This document shows positions 1 to 8,343 of a DNA stretch of 64,000 bases, piece by piece. The notes beneath the pieces were generated by a model that was given only the letters and a program-made list of their open reading frames with translations, was not told the DNA's origin and searched no databases. The position numbers were made by a program, and so were the translations under genes. The stretch is from Chryseobacterium taiwanense. Lineage in GTDB: Bacteria > Bacteroidota > Bacteroidia > Flavobacteriales > Weeksellaceae. The stretch is taken from the NCBI RefSeq assembly GCF_000813825.1, contig NZ_JWTA01000001.1, positions 248,001 through 312,000 on the forward strand, in the 5' to 3' direction. The stretch's first letter is position 1. Each line of letters opens with the position of its first letter.

Positions 1-765
1 AAGACTGTAAGTTTCTTTAATGCTTCCATCGGGGTAATAAGTAGTAGTATGTATTTCATTAGTATCTTTTATATGAAGATGAGTTTCTTTAAGATTTCCC
101 ATACTGTCTGTTATTTTCCATAATCCTATTTTATGACCATTATTGTCATATAGCCCTTCTTCAAAATAATCATCTACAGCGCGTCTCCATTTTCCGGTTT
201 CATTTCCGTCTAAATTATAATTTCCATATTCTATTTGTCTGCCAAGTGGATCAAGCTTCTGAAAAAGACCAATATTTTTACCGTCTTTATAGTACCAAAT
301 ACTTTGAGTTTTTCCATTTTCGTAAAAAGACTTCCATACACCATCTTCTTTATCATTAATGTATTTCCCGACAATAAAAAGCGTCCCATTTTCATTATAT
401 CTTTTCCAAAGCCCTTCTTTCTTTCCATCAATACGTACCCCGGTTTCAGAAATACTTCCATTATAGAAATAAAAAGTCCAGATTCCGGTAGATTTACCAT
501 TAGCAATTGTACCTTTGGTTAATAATTTACCATGTTCATAACCAAGCCATTCACCATTTTCAATACCGTTTTGATAATCTTTTTCTAGAGACAATTCTTC
601 ATTGATATCATAGAACTGCCATCTGCCTTCCCTTTTTCCATTTCTTTCAAAGCCTTTTTCCCTCAACCGACTACTGTAATCATATATTTTTCTTTCTTTT
701 AAGTCCTGACTATGATAATTTTTCATCATAATCAAAAAAATAAAAAAAGTAAAATAGACTCTCAT
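1..765 (-). CDS. MORN-like repeat protein (YwqK-type), C-terminus beyond window
   Basis: The minus strand is open from an ATG at 763-765 to the window edge (255 codons, no stop), so the C-terminus is missing. The N-terminus is hydrophobic (MRVYFTFFIFLIMM) and may be a signal peptide. The rest is a chain of degenerate repeats of about 20-25 residues built on G-x-W-x-x-Y-x-x-N-G, for example REGRWQFYD, STGIWTFYFYNG, KEGLWKRYNENG and EDGVWKSFYENG. This is the MORN-variant pattern of proteins often annotated as YwqK-family antitoxins. That name is historical; a toxin partner is not visible here. Function unknown, probably a secreted or periplasmic beta-repeat protein. Confidence 0.75.
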   Translation of the reverse strand, partial: MRVYFTFFIFLIMMKNYHSQDLKERKIYDYSSRLREKGFERNGKREGRWQFYDINEELSLEKDYQNGIENGEWLGYEHGKLLTKGTIANGKSTGIWTFYFYNGSISETGVRIDGKKEGLWKRYNENGTLFIVGKYINDKEDGVWKSFYENGKTQSIWYYKDGKNIGLFQKLDPLGRQIEYGNYNLDGNETGKWRRAVDDYFEEGLYDNNGHKIGLWKITDSMGNLKETHLHIKDTNEIHTTTYYPDGSIKETYSL

Positions 766-1069
766 ATTATGTATGGATAAAAAAGTTAATTCGTTTTTGT
801 TTCACTTAAATTTAAATGCTTGCTGCTGAAAAAAGATATGAAATATTAGACGAATTTTATATAAAATTAAGGTGGAAATAATAGGTTGATAAATAAATAT
901 CTGAAAAATCTCATGGAACTAATAGTATAAACTGTGTTTTTGAAATTAACATGAGTAAACAACTGTATTTAAGTCAATTCATAGTTAAAATTAAATTCGG
1001 GCTGAAAATATTTGAAAAGTTTCGCAAATACAGACCTTTACTTATATTTGTAGCATTGCATAAATCTTT
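766..1069. other. intergenic region, 304 bp
   Basis: AT-rich spacer between divergent genes. The only recognisable element is the promoter motif near its right end. No RNA gene, hairpin with a T-tract or open frame of note was seen. Confidence 0.6.
1043..1050 (+). promoter_or_regulatory. Bacteroidota -7 promoter element (TATATTTG)
   Basis: The octamer exactly fits the TAnnTTTG consensus and ends 19 nt before the ATG at 1070. A TTTC at 1020-1023, 19 nt upstream, is one mismatch from a TTTG -33 box. Confidence 0.6.
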
Positions 1070-1984
1070 ATGAGACTAAATATAAAAAATGAAACGGGAA
1101 GGCTAAAATCTGTAGTTCTTGGACAGCCTAATTCAATGGGAGCTGTTCCTACCTTGGAAGAAAGCTATGATGCCAAATCTTATTATACGATAGAGCATAA
1201 TATGTACCCGAAGGAAGCAGATATTATTAATGAAATGAATGCTTTTGAAGCAGTCCTGAAAAAATACGATGTAGAAGTTCTGCGCCCGGAAATCATTAAG
1301 GATTATAATCAGGTATTTGCCAGAGATGTAGCGTTTGTGATAGATGATAAAATGATCATTTCAAATGTAATTGCCGACAGAGCAGATGAACAGGGAGCTT
1401 ATAAAAAAGTGTTTGAAAAAGTGGCTTGGAGAAAGATTATCAATCTTCCAGAAACGGCTCATATTGAAGGAGGTGATGTGATTGTCTGGGACGATTTTAT
1501 CTTTATAGGAACTTGCTTTAGCGAAGATTACAGAAGCTATAAAACAGCAAGAACTAACGAATATGCCATCGAAATTCTTAAAGAATATTTTCCTAAAAAA
1601 AGAATTATCGATCTTGAATTAAAAAAGAACGATAAAGTTCCCTATGAAGGAATTTTGCATCTGGATTGTACTTTTAACCCAATTGGAAAAGATAAATGTA
1701 TCATTTATAAAGATGGTTTTGTAGACGAAAGTGATTATCGACTGATCATAGATATTTTTGGTGAAGAGAACTGTTTCCATGTTACTGCTGAAGAAATGTT
1801 TGAGATGGTTCCCAATGTATTCTCAATTTCACCGGAGATTGTGGTTTCAGATAAAGCATTTGCAAGAATGAATAATCATCTTAGAAATGAATGGGGAATG
1901 ACTGTGGAAGAGATTCCTTACCGAGAGATTTCTAAAATGGGTGGTTTGTTGAGATGTTCGACAATGCCTTTAGTAAGAGAATAA
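1070..1984 (+). CDS. Arginine deiminase/DDAH-superfamily guanidino-modifying enzyme
   Basis: A 304-residue enzyme of the five-bladed guanidino-group-modifying fold (amidinotransferase, dimethylargininase, arginine deiminase). Visible hallmarks are a substrate-binding ARDVAF near residue 87, the HIEGGDV block near 132, a mid-protein histidine segment LHLDCTF, and the C-terminal catalytic cysteine in LLRCSTMPL (about residue 296). Such enzymes form a Cys-thiouronium intermediate on arginine-like substrates. Whether this one deiminates, hydrolyses or transfers cannot be read from the sequence. It lies 40 bp upstream of the related ctlX, so both probably serve arginine or citrulline metabolism and are likely co-transcribed. 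Confidence 0.8.
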   Translation: MRLNIKNETGRLKSVVLGQPNSMGAVPTLEESYDAKSYYTIEHNMYPKEADIINEMNAFEAVLKKYDVEVLRPEIIKDYNQVFARDVAFVIDDKMIISNVIADRADEQGAYKKVFEKVAWRKIINLPETAHIEGGDVIVWDDFIFIGTCFSEDYRSYKTARTNEYAIEILKEYFPKKRIIDLELKKNDKVPYEGILHLDCTFNPIGKDKCIIYKDGFVDESDYRLIIDIFGEENCFHVTAEEMFEMVPNVFSISPEIVVSDKAFARMNNHLRNEWGMTVEEIPYREISKMGGLLRCSTMPLVRE

Positions 1985-2024
1985 TAGTGTTGAAGAACAG
2001 AAGGTAATTCAAAATCAAATTAAA

Positions 2025-2948
2025 ATGCAAACAACAGATACCGTATTAATGATAGAGCCGATTGCGTTCGGTTATAATGCAGAAACAGCAAAAAATAATT
2101 ATTTTCAGATTGAGCAGACAGGTTCTGATATTCAGTCTAAAGCTTTGGCTGAGTTTAATACTTTTGTAGGAAAACTAAGATCTAAAGGAATTAATGTTAT
2201 TACTATAAAAGATACGCTAGATCCACATACTCCGGATTCTATTTTTCCAAATAACTGGGTGAGTTTCCATAAAGATGGGAAAGTGGTGCTATATCCGATG
2301 TTCGCTTCAAACAGAAGAGTTGAGAGAAGAGATGATATCATAGAAAATATCCAGAATCAAGGTTTTGAAGTAACTGAAATCGACGACTGGTCATTTCCGG
2401 AAACTCAAGGACACTTTTTGGAAGGAACGGGAAGTATGATTTTCGATCATGATAATAAAATTGCTTACGGCTCAGTTTCTTTAAGATTAGATGAAAATCT
2501 ATTCAGAGAATTTTGTGAAAAATACGGCTTTACACCGGTCGTTTTCCATTCGTATCAAACGGTGGGAGAAGAAAGGCTTCCGATTTATCATACCAATGTT
2601 ATGATGTGTGTAGCTGATAAATTTGTTGTCATTTGCCTAGACTGTATTGATGATAAGCAGGAAAGAGAAAATGTGGCTGAAACCATTAAAAACTCAGGAA
2701 AAGAAATCATTGAAATTTCTGAAGAACAAATGCAGCAATTTGCAGGAAATATGCTTCAGGTTCAAAATAAAGAGGGTGAAAAGTTTTTGGTAATGAGCCA
2801 GACTGCCTATCAGTCTTTAAATTCAGATCAGGTAGCTGCAATAGAGAAATATTGTGAAATTATTTATTCAGATCTGAATACCATTGAAGTAAATGGAGGA
2901 GGTAGTGCACGCTGTATGCTAGCTGAAGTTTTCTTACCGAAAAAATAA
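2025..2948 (+). CDS. ctlX: Citrulline utilization hydrolase CtlX (arginine deiminase relative)
   Basis: A 307-residue member of the same fold, matching the CtlX group described in Bacteroidota such as Francisella/Flavobacterium relatives, which acts on citrulline or arginine. Visible motifs: PNNWVSFHKDG near residue 75, LEGTGSMIFD near 135, the histidine segment IYHTNVMMC near 190, and the catalytic cysteine in NGGGSARCMLAE close to the C-terminus. It follows the first guanidino enzyme by 40 bp and precedes speD, which has its own promoter. The ATG at 2025 has an A-rich upstream region and no Shine-Dalgarno, typical of the phylum. Confidence 0.82.
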   Translation: MQTTDTVLMIEPIAFGYNAETAKNNYFQIEQTGSDIQSKALAEFNTFVGKLRSKGINVITIKDTLDPHTPDSIFPNNWVSFHKDGKVVLYPMFASNRRVERRDDIIENIQNQGFEVTEIDDWSFPETQGHFLEGTGSMIFDHDNKIAYGSVSLRLDENLFREFCEKYGFTPVVFHSYQTVGEERLPIYHTNVMMCVADKFVVICLDCIDDKQERENVAETIKNSGKEIIEISEEQMQQFAGNMLQVQNKEGEKFLVMSQTAYQSLNSDQVAAIEKYCEIIYSDLNTIEVNGGGSARCMLAEVFLPKK

Positions 2949-2950
2949 TT

Positions 2951-2958
2951 TATATTTG
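2951..2958 (+). promoter_or_regulatory. -7 promoter element (TATATTTG) for speD cluster
   Basis: Perfect TAnnTTTG just after the ctlX stop and ending 19 nt before the TTG start of speD. The spacing matches other promoters in the window and supports both an independent transcript for the polyamine cluster and the TTG start. Confidence 0.6.
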
Positions 2959-2977
2959 TGTAAAATATAATAATCAA

Positions 2978-3337
2978 TTGGAATCATCAACCAGTAAAGG
3001 TTTACATATTCTTCTGACTTTGGAAACGGAGTCAGAAGCTTTGTTATTAGACAGTAACGGTTTTTTGGAATTTACTAAAAGCATTCTTGCGACAAAAGAC
3101 GTGGAAATTGTAGGAGTTACAAATCATGTTTTTGAAAATCAGAGTTTTACTTCTGCTGTTTGTCTTAAAGAATCTCATCTTTGCATTCATACCTGGCCGG
3201 AATTTAAACAATTAACTTTTGATATATTTCTATGTAATTACTTACAGGATAATACGGAAAAGGTTGAAAAAATTGCCGATGAAGTTGTAGGATATTTTAA
3301 AGCTAAAACCATTCAGAAACACAAAATTTATAGATAA
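2978..3337 (+). CDS. speD: S-adenosylmethionine decarboxylase proenzyme (short prokaryotic form)
   Basis: A 119-residue proenzyme of the Thermotoga/Bacillus-type AdoMet decarboxylase. It cleaves itself at Glu65-Ser66 (KESHLCIHTWPE), turning Ser66 into the pyruvoyl cofactor. His71 and Cys86 keep the 5 and 15 residue spacings known for the catalytic His and Cys of this family. The product, decarboxylated AdoMet, is the aminopropyl donor for spermidine synthesis. Translation must begin at TTG 2978: the frame contains no internal methionine and the promoter lies 19 nt upstream. It is 1 nt from the DUF4178 gene, so it is likely the first gene of the polyamine/membrane cluster. Confidence 0.92.
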   Translation: MESSTSKGLHILLTLETESEALLLDSNGFLEFTKSILATKDVEIVGVTNHVFENQSFTSAVCLKESHLCIHTWPEFKQLTFDIFLCNYLQDNTEKVEKIADEVVGYFKAKTIQKHKIYR

Positions 3338-3338
3338 A

Positions 3339-4814
3339 ATGCATTACGTTTGCCCGGTCTGTAAAGTTGAAAATAAACATGAGCTTACATTTTCCATTCA
3401 GGAATATGTGTGTAAATCCTGTTCAAATCTTATCAGTACTGATAAAAATATTGTCAGACAAGTAGTAAAAAAGCCCATTGAAAATGTAGTTCTCGAGACA
3501 GGTCAGAAAGGAATTATTGATGGGGTAGAATATAATGTTGTTGGAATTGTTATTCGAAAATACGGATCACATACTTTTTGGAGAGAGTATTATTTAAAAG
3601 ATACCAAAGGAGAAGATGCTTTTTTAAGTGAAAGTGATGGACATTGGGTTTTGTTGCACTCGATTAATAAAGAGGATGTAAATACAAAGTCGGGGAATAC
3701 CATATTTGCTGAGTACAAATCTAGAAGATATCGAAGGTATGAAACTACAGAATGTACCATTCATGCAGCAGCAGGTTTCTTTGAAGATCAACTGGATTTT
3801 GGAATTGCCACTTACAAAGAGTATGTAAATGGTTTCCAGATGATTTCTGTAGAAAAATCAAAAGGGAGTATTCAATGTTTTTTCGGAGAACATATCTCGA
3901 AATATAAAGTAAAAAGGGCTTTTAATATTTCTAACCTGCCTAATTATTCAGGAATTGGGATTGTACAGCCGTTTTATGTCAATTTTAAACAAGCTTTGAA
4001 TATCATGGCTATTGCAGCTTTGATGGTTTGCTTAGTCCAATTATATGTCGTGGTTTCAAGAACCAACAAAACGATTTTCTCACAGGAAGTAAATTTTGCA
4101 GATGTAAAAGACAAAGAATTAGTGAGTAAAAGCTTTGAGCTTTCAGGAGGTTCCGCACCCTTGAAAGTCGCAGTATCTTCTGATGTTGATAATTCATGGG
4201 CAAATGTGGGGTTAGGCTTAGTGAATGAAAGGACTAATGAAATTACTTTTGCTTCGAAAGATATTGAACAATATCATGGGTATGAAGATGGTGAAAGCTG
4301 GAGTGAAGGAAATAAAAACGAAGAATTTAATTTCTGTGGGGTGGCTCCGGGAAAATATCACTTCTTAGTTTCTGCCGAAAGGCAAGAACCTTTACAGACC
4401 TTTGCTGTATCTTCATTCCTTTCTTCAGATGGTCAATTGTCTTTATCAAGAGATATGTATGGAACAATTAATGTTACCAACAATAATACTGCGACAACAA
4501 CGGCTTTTGGAGATTCAAAACTCATAAAAAAAGATACGGTAAGCGAACTTGGAAGATTGGTTTATCAAACTTTGGGAAAAGCAGATATAGACTCTTTGTT
4601 AAATGCGAATGCTTCTTTAGGGATTTCAGATTCTGTTCTTTCAGATAACAAATCCGTAAAAATAAAAGCGGAATGGTTTCCCGTTTCCTTCTGGAATTTC
4701 GGAATTATTCTGGTACTGATTATTGTATTCGTAGGAGCATGCTATTTCGGAAGAAGAATGTTTGAAAGATCAAAATGGTTTAACAGCTCAAATTCACCTT
4801 ACACCTATTCATAA
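3339..4814 (+). CDS. Zinc-ribbon DUF4178 membrane protein
   Basis: A 491-residue protein beginning with a zinc-ribbon (CPVC at 5-8 paired with CKSC near 25-28), followed by a DUF4178-type beta-rich domain containing the GxxYxVxGI...REYYLKD pattern and repeated WVLLHS-like strands. A transmembrane helix lies near 213-235 and a second at about 455-475, with an extracytoplasmic beta-rich domain between them. DUF4178 has no proven biochemical function; the family is known to occur beside DUF350 and spermidine-synthase-like genes, as here. It sits 1 nt after speD and 2 nt before the next gene. I infer a membrane scaffold or sensor for the cluster; that is inference only. Confidence 0.75.
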   Translation: MHYVCPVCKVENKHELTFSIQEYVCKSCSNLISTDKNIVRQVVKKPIENVVLETGQKGIIDGVEYNVVGIVIRKYGSHTFWREYYLKDTKGEDAFLSESDGHWVLLHSINKEDVNTKSGNTIFAEYKSRRYRRYETTECTIHAAAGFFEDQLDFGIATYKEYVNGFQMISVEKSKGSIQCFFGEHISKYKVKRAFNISNLPNYSGIGIVQPFYVNFKQALNIMAIAALMVCLVQLYVVVSRTNKTIFSQEVNFADVKDKELVSKSFELSGGSAPLKVAVSSDVDNSWANVGLGLVNERTNEITFASKDIEQYHGYEDGESWSEGNKNEEFNFCGVAPGKYHFLVSAERQEPLQTFAVSSFLSSDGQLSLSRDMYGTINVTNNNTATTTAFGDSKLIKKDTVSELGRLVYQTLGKADIDSLLNANASLGISDSVLSDNKSVKIKAEWFPVSFWNFGIILVLIIVFVGACYFGRRMFERSKWFNSSNSPYTYS

Positions 4815-4816
4815 AA

Positions 4817-5014
4817 ATGATAACTATTATTAACTATATAAAAGAAAATTGGATTCTGTGTCTTATCGGAGTTTTTTTTATAGGGTGGTTTACCTATCTT
4901 ACTTTCGATGGGAATCAGTTCTGTGACTGTGAAAAAACAGAAACCTATCGCGACGGAACCACAAGAAGACATCACTCCTCTGGAGTAGGATATTACAGAT
5001 ATTATCACAAATAA
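4817..5014 (+). CDS. Small membrane protein with Cys and His/Tyr-rich tail
   Basis: A 65-residue protein with one predicted helix (about residues 8-28, WILCLIGVFFIGWFTYL) followed by a short polar tail holding a CDCEK motif and a C-terminus rich in Arg, His and Tyr (RRHHSSGVGYYRYYHK). It begins 2 nt after the DUF4178 stop and ends 11 nt before the DUF350 start, which supports it as a real operon gene rather than noise. I do not recognise the family. The two cysteines and clustered histidines could bind metal, but nothing proves it. Confidence 0.6.
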   Translation: MITIINYIKENWILCLIGVFFIGWFTYLTFDGNQFCDCEKTETYRDGTTRRHHSSGVGYYRYYHK

Positions 5015-5025
5015 AAATATAAACT

Positions 5026-5241
5026 ATGGATCAAATAAACCTTTTACCCATCATAAACTCTGTGATTTACTCGTTTTTAGGAATCGCAATTTTACTTGTT
5101 TGTTATCTAATCATTGAGAAATTGACCCCGGAAAAAACCTGGCAGGAAATTGCCCGAAATGGAAATACAGCGATAGCAATTGTTTTCGGAGCTTTTATCA
5201 TCGGAATTTCAATTATTATAAGCGCGGCCATCCATGGATAA
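5026..5241 (+). CDS. DUF350 (YjfL-like) two-helix membrane protein
   Basis: A 71-residue protein with two hydrophobic helices (about 13-32 and 47-68) separated by a charged linker containing KLTPEKTWQEIARNGNTA. This is a single DUF350 unit; E. coli YjfL carries the unit twice. Function is unknown, but in E. coli YjfL is encoded with a glutathionylspermidine-synthase-like protein (YjfC) and a PspA relative (YjfJ), giving an independent link between DUF350 and polyamine or envelope genes. The last 8 bp overlap the next gene, a sign of translational coupling. Confidence 0.8.
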   Translation: MDQINLLPIINSVIYSFLGIAILLVCYLIIEKLTPEKTWQEIARNGNTAIAIVFGAFIIGISIIISAAIHG

Positions 5242-6751
5242 TAAAAAGAGGATTCCTCTTGAGTTATTATTAATGTTTTCAGTGTTTGTCATTGCAACTT
5301 GCGGACTCATTTACGAATTGGTGGCAGGAGCTTTGGCAAGCTATCTTTTAGGGGATTCTGTAAAACAGTTTTCCTTCATCATCGGAGTCTATCTTTTTTC
5401 GATGGGAGTAGGATCATATTTTGCAAAATTCATTAAAGGAAATTTAATAGATAAATTCATAGAAATTGAAATTTTAGTCGGAATTATCGGAGGAATAAGT
5501 TCTGTGGTTTTATTTATTCTGTTTAATACCTTAGCTCATTTTGAAGCCGTTCTGTATCTTTTTGTCTTCTTCACAGGATGTTTAGTCGGAGTAGAAATTC
5601 CGCTTTTGATGAATATTTTAAAAGACAGAGTTCAGTTTAAAGATTTAGTTTCAAATGTTTTTGCTTTCGATTATATTGGGGCTTTATTGGCTTCAATTTT
5701 ATTTCCTTTGGTGTTAATTCCTAATCTGGGAATTGTAAAAACACCCTTGTTTTTTGGGCTCATCAATATTTCGATTGCGATATTTTTATGTTTCTATCTT
5801 CAAAAAGAACTATCAAAGCCTTTTTCTTTAAGAATAAAAGCGATCGGAGCATTTATCCTGCTTGTTGTTCTTTTCGTCTTTTCGGACAAGATACTCTCAT
5901 TTTCCGAAGAGAAATTATATGGTGAAAATGTAGTTTACACTAAAAGTTCTCCTTACCAAAGAATTGTTTTAACAAGAAACAACCGGGAGTTCAGATTATA
6001 TTTAAATAATAATTTACAATTCTCTTCCGTTGATGAATATCGCTATCACGAAGCTTTGGTTCACCCTGCAATGTCGATGGCAAAAAAGATCGATAATATT
6101 TTGATTTTGGGAGGAGGGGATGGTTTTGCCGTTCGTGAAGTTTTAAAATATAAAGACGTTAAAAATATCACCCTTGTTGATTTAGACGGAGAAATGACCA
6201 GATTTTTCAAAAATAATGAAACGATGCGTCAGTTAAATCAGCGATCTTTATCTAATCCTAAATTAAAAGTAATTAATAAAGACGCTTACATTTGGGTAAA
6301 AGAAAACACGAAAAAATATGATGTGATCATTATTGACTTTCCAGATCCTTCCAATTACAGCTTAGGAAAACTCTATTCTTTGCAGTTTTATAAAGAATTA
6401 GAAAGATTGACTACTTTAGATACTAAGATCGTAGTACAAACAACCTCTCCTTATTTTGCACCAAAATCTTTTTGGTGTATTGAAAAGACAATTAATCAGA
6501 TTTTTCCGTTTACTTCGGCGTATCATACTTATGTTCCTTCTTTCGGAGAATGGGGATTTTCAATGGCTTCTTTTGAACCGATTAATAATAAGATTTACAG
6601 AAAAATTCCCGATTTAAAATTCTACGATTACAATTTCTCACAATTTTCCTATTTTACCAAAGATATGAGAACCAAAGATATTGAAGTCAATCGTCTGGAT
6701 AATCAAATTTTAGTACGTTATTTCGATGAAGAGTGGGGGAAAGTACAGTAG
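5234..6751 (+). CDS. Membrane-anchored spermidine synthase-like aminopropyltransferase
   Basis: A 505-residue protein. The first ~220 residues hold about seven hydrophobic helices, followed by a class I methyltransferase-fold aminopropyltransferase domain. Hallmarks are LGGGDGFAVREVL (near residue 290), the LVDLDGEM acidic loop, and the active-site segment IIDFPDPSNYSLGKLYS (near 375). Together these are the dcAdoMet and putrescine pocket of the SpeE family. The fusion to a membrane region is a known subtype. It overlaps the DUF350 gene by 8 bp and the oxidase gene by 26 bp. With SpeD four genes upstream, the pair could make spermidine or aminopropylate a membrane-located acceptor; the acceptor is unknown. 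Confidence 0.85.
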   Translation: MDNKKRIPLELLLMFSVFVIATCGLIYELVAGALASYLLGDSVKQFSFIIGVYLFSMGVGSYFAKFIKGNLIDKFIEIEILVGIIGGISSVVLFILFNTLAHFEAVLYLFVFFTGCLVGVEIPLLMNILKDRVQFKDLVSNVFAFDYIGALLASILFPLVLIPNLGIVKTPLFFGLINISIAIFLCFYLQKELSKPFSLRIKAIGAFILLVVLFVFSDKILSFSEEKLYGENVVYTKSSPYQRIVLTRNNREFRLYLNNNLQFSSVDEYRYHEALVHPAMSMAKKIDNILILGGGDGFAVREVLKYKDVKNITLVDLDGEMTRFFKNNETMRQLNQRSLSNPKLKVINKDAYIWVKENTKKYDVIIIDFPDPSNYSLGKLYSLQFYKELERLTTLDTKIVVQTTSPYFAPKSFWCIEKTINQIFPFTSAYHTYVPSFGEWGFSMASFEPINNKIYRKIPDLKFYDYNFSQFSYFTKDMRTKDIEVNRLDNQILVRYFDEEWGKVQ

Positions 6752-8309
6752 AAAGGATTTCCTTAAAACAATAGCTTTAGGGAGTCTTATGCTTCCTTTC
6801 TTACAGTATTGCAGTAAGAAGGGGAAATCATTATTGCTCAAAATTACCGGAACCAATCATATTCTTGGGCATCAACTCTGGGCAAAAGATTTTCCTAAAC
6901 CATCAGAAGAAATTCATACAAAATATCTCATTGTAGGTGGAGGGATTTCCGGACTTTCGGCATGTCGTTTTTTGAGTCAAAACAATGAGAGTGATTATCT
7001 TTTATTGGAGATGGAAAATCATTTAGGCGGAAATTCGTCAAGCGGACAAAATAAGTTTTCAAAATTTCCATTGGGGGCTCATTATTTACCATTACCCAAT
7101 AAGGAGAATACAGAAATTATAGAGTTCCTCCGAGAATCTGGAATTTATCAGGGCAATGATGAAACAGGAGAACCAGTTTTAGATGAATATCAAATGACTT
7201 TTCCTCAACAGGAAAGATTGTTTTTCAGGAACTCCTGGCAAAATGATATTGTTCCGCAAAATGGAATTTCCCCAGAAACGAAAAAAGAATTTGAGGTCTT
7301 TTTCAAAATGATGGATCAGTTTAAAAATAAAAAAGATTCGGTAGGGAGGTATTGGTTTTCGATTCCGGTTCAGGATTCAAGTCAGGAAGATGAGGTTTTG
7401 CAATTGGAAAAAATTATTTTTAAAGATTGGCTTGTACAGGAAAATTTTAAATCTGAAGAATTACTCTGGCTGTTAGATTATTCCTGTCGTGATGATTATG
7501 GTTTGGGAATTGATTATGTTTCGGCTTGGGCAGGAATTCATTATTTTGCAGGAAGAAAAAATAACTGGAGCAAAAAATACAAAGAGCAGGTTTTCACTTG
7601 GCCGGAAGGGAATGCCCGATTAACAAAGCATTTTTCAATATATACAGAACAGAAATCTTTACCGAATCATTTAGTTTTTGAGGTTAAAATAAATAATAAT
7701 GTTGAGGTGCTGAGCTTCGATAATATTCAGAAAAAAACAAAAAAAATCATTGCAGAAAAAGTGTTGTTTGCAACACCACAATTTGTGAATGAAAGAATTT
7801 TTAATCATAAAAGAGCAAGTGATTTTCATTATGTTCCTTGGCTTTTGACAACTATTACTTTAAAAAATGAATTTGGAGGTGATGAGGAATTGGCTTGGGA
7901 TAATGTGATTTTTGGTTCCGATGGATTGGGATATATTTACGATCAGCATCAGAATATCGAACAAATTATGGGGGAGAAGGTAATTACGTATTACCGGAGT
8001 TTTTCGACCAATGACTGTAAAAAAGCCAGAAAAAAATTATACGCTTTAAAAGAAGATCAACTTAAAACGTTGGTGTTGGATGATTTGAAAAAAGCCCATC
8101 CGTTAATTGAAGATTTTATCATTGAAATGCAGCTTCACAAAATAGGGCATGCAATGATTGCGCCTGTTCCTAATCAGATTTTTGGGAATCTTAAGGCTAA
8201 AGAACCCATTGATGGAAAAGTTTTCTTTGCCCATTCTGATCTCTCGGGAATTTCAATTTTCGAAGAAGCTTTTTATCAGGGATTAAGAGCGGCAAGTCAG
8301 ATGATATAA
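6726..8309 (+). CDS. FAD-dependent amine oxidase-like protein with Tat-like leader
   Basis: A 527-residue flavoprotein. The N-terminus (SRKDFLKTIALGSLMLPF) resembles a twin-arginine leader with an Arg-Lys pair in place of Arg-Arg, followed by a cysteine (LQYCSKK) that may be lipidated. A Rossmann FAD site follows at about 66-82 (YLIVGGGISGLSACRFL), then the GG motif MENHLGGNSSS. The C-terminal FAD-contact region reads FAHSDLSGISIFEEAFYQG. Family: NAD(P)-binding/flavin amine oxidase superfamily, which includes polyamine oxidases. The 26-bp overlap with the aminopropyltransferase gene makes a polyamine-type amine a sensible but untested substrate. An exported position would place it outside the inner membrane. 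Confidence 0.75.
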   Translation: MKSGGKYSRKDFLKTIALGSLMLPFLQYCSKKGKSLLLKITGTNHILGHQLWAKDFPKPSEEIHTKYLIVGGGISGLSACRFLSQNNESDYLLLEMENHLGGNSSSGQNKFSKFPLGAHYLPLPNKENTEIIEFLRESGIYQGNDETGEPVLDEYQMTFPQQERLFFRNSWQNDIVPQNGISPETKKEFEVFFKMMDQFKNKKDSVGRYWFSIPVQDSSQEDEVLQLEKIIFKDWLVQENFKSEELLWLLDYSCRDDYGLGIDYVSAWAGIHYFAGRKNNWSKKYKEQVFTWPEGNARLTKHFSIYTEQKSLPNHLVFEVKINNNVEVLSFDNIQKKTKKIIAEKVLFATPQFVNERIFNHKRASDFHYVPWLLTTITLKNEFGGDEELAWDNVIFGSDGLGYIYDQHQNIEQIMGEKVITYYRSFSTNDCKKARKKLYALKEDQLKTLVLDDLKKAHPLIEDFIIEMQLHKIGHAMIAPVPNQIFGNLKAKEPIDGKVFFAHSDLSGISIFEEAFYQGLRAASQMI

Positions 8310-8343
8310 TATCGGCTGACCATAAAATATTGGACATTCATTT

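Noticed and set aside
231..522. Two short ORFs on both strands in the MORN gene
   Set aside because: They are out of frame with the long open minus-strand frame that carries the repeat pattern and runs off the window edge.
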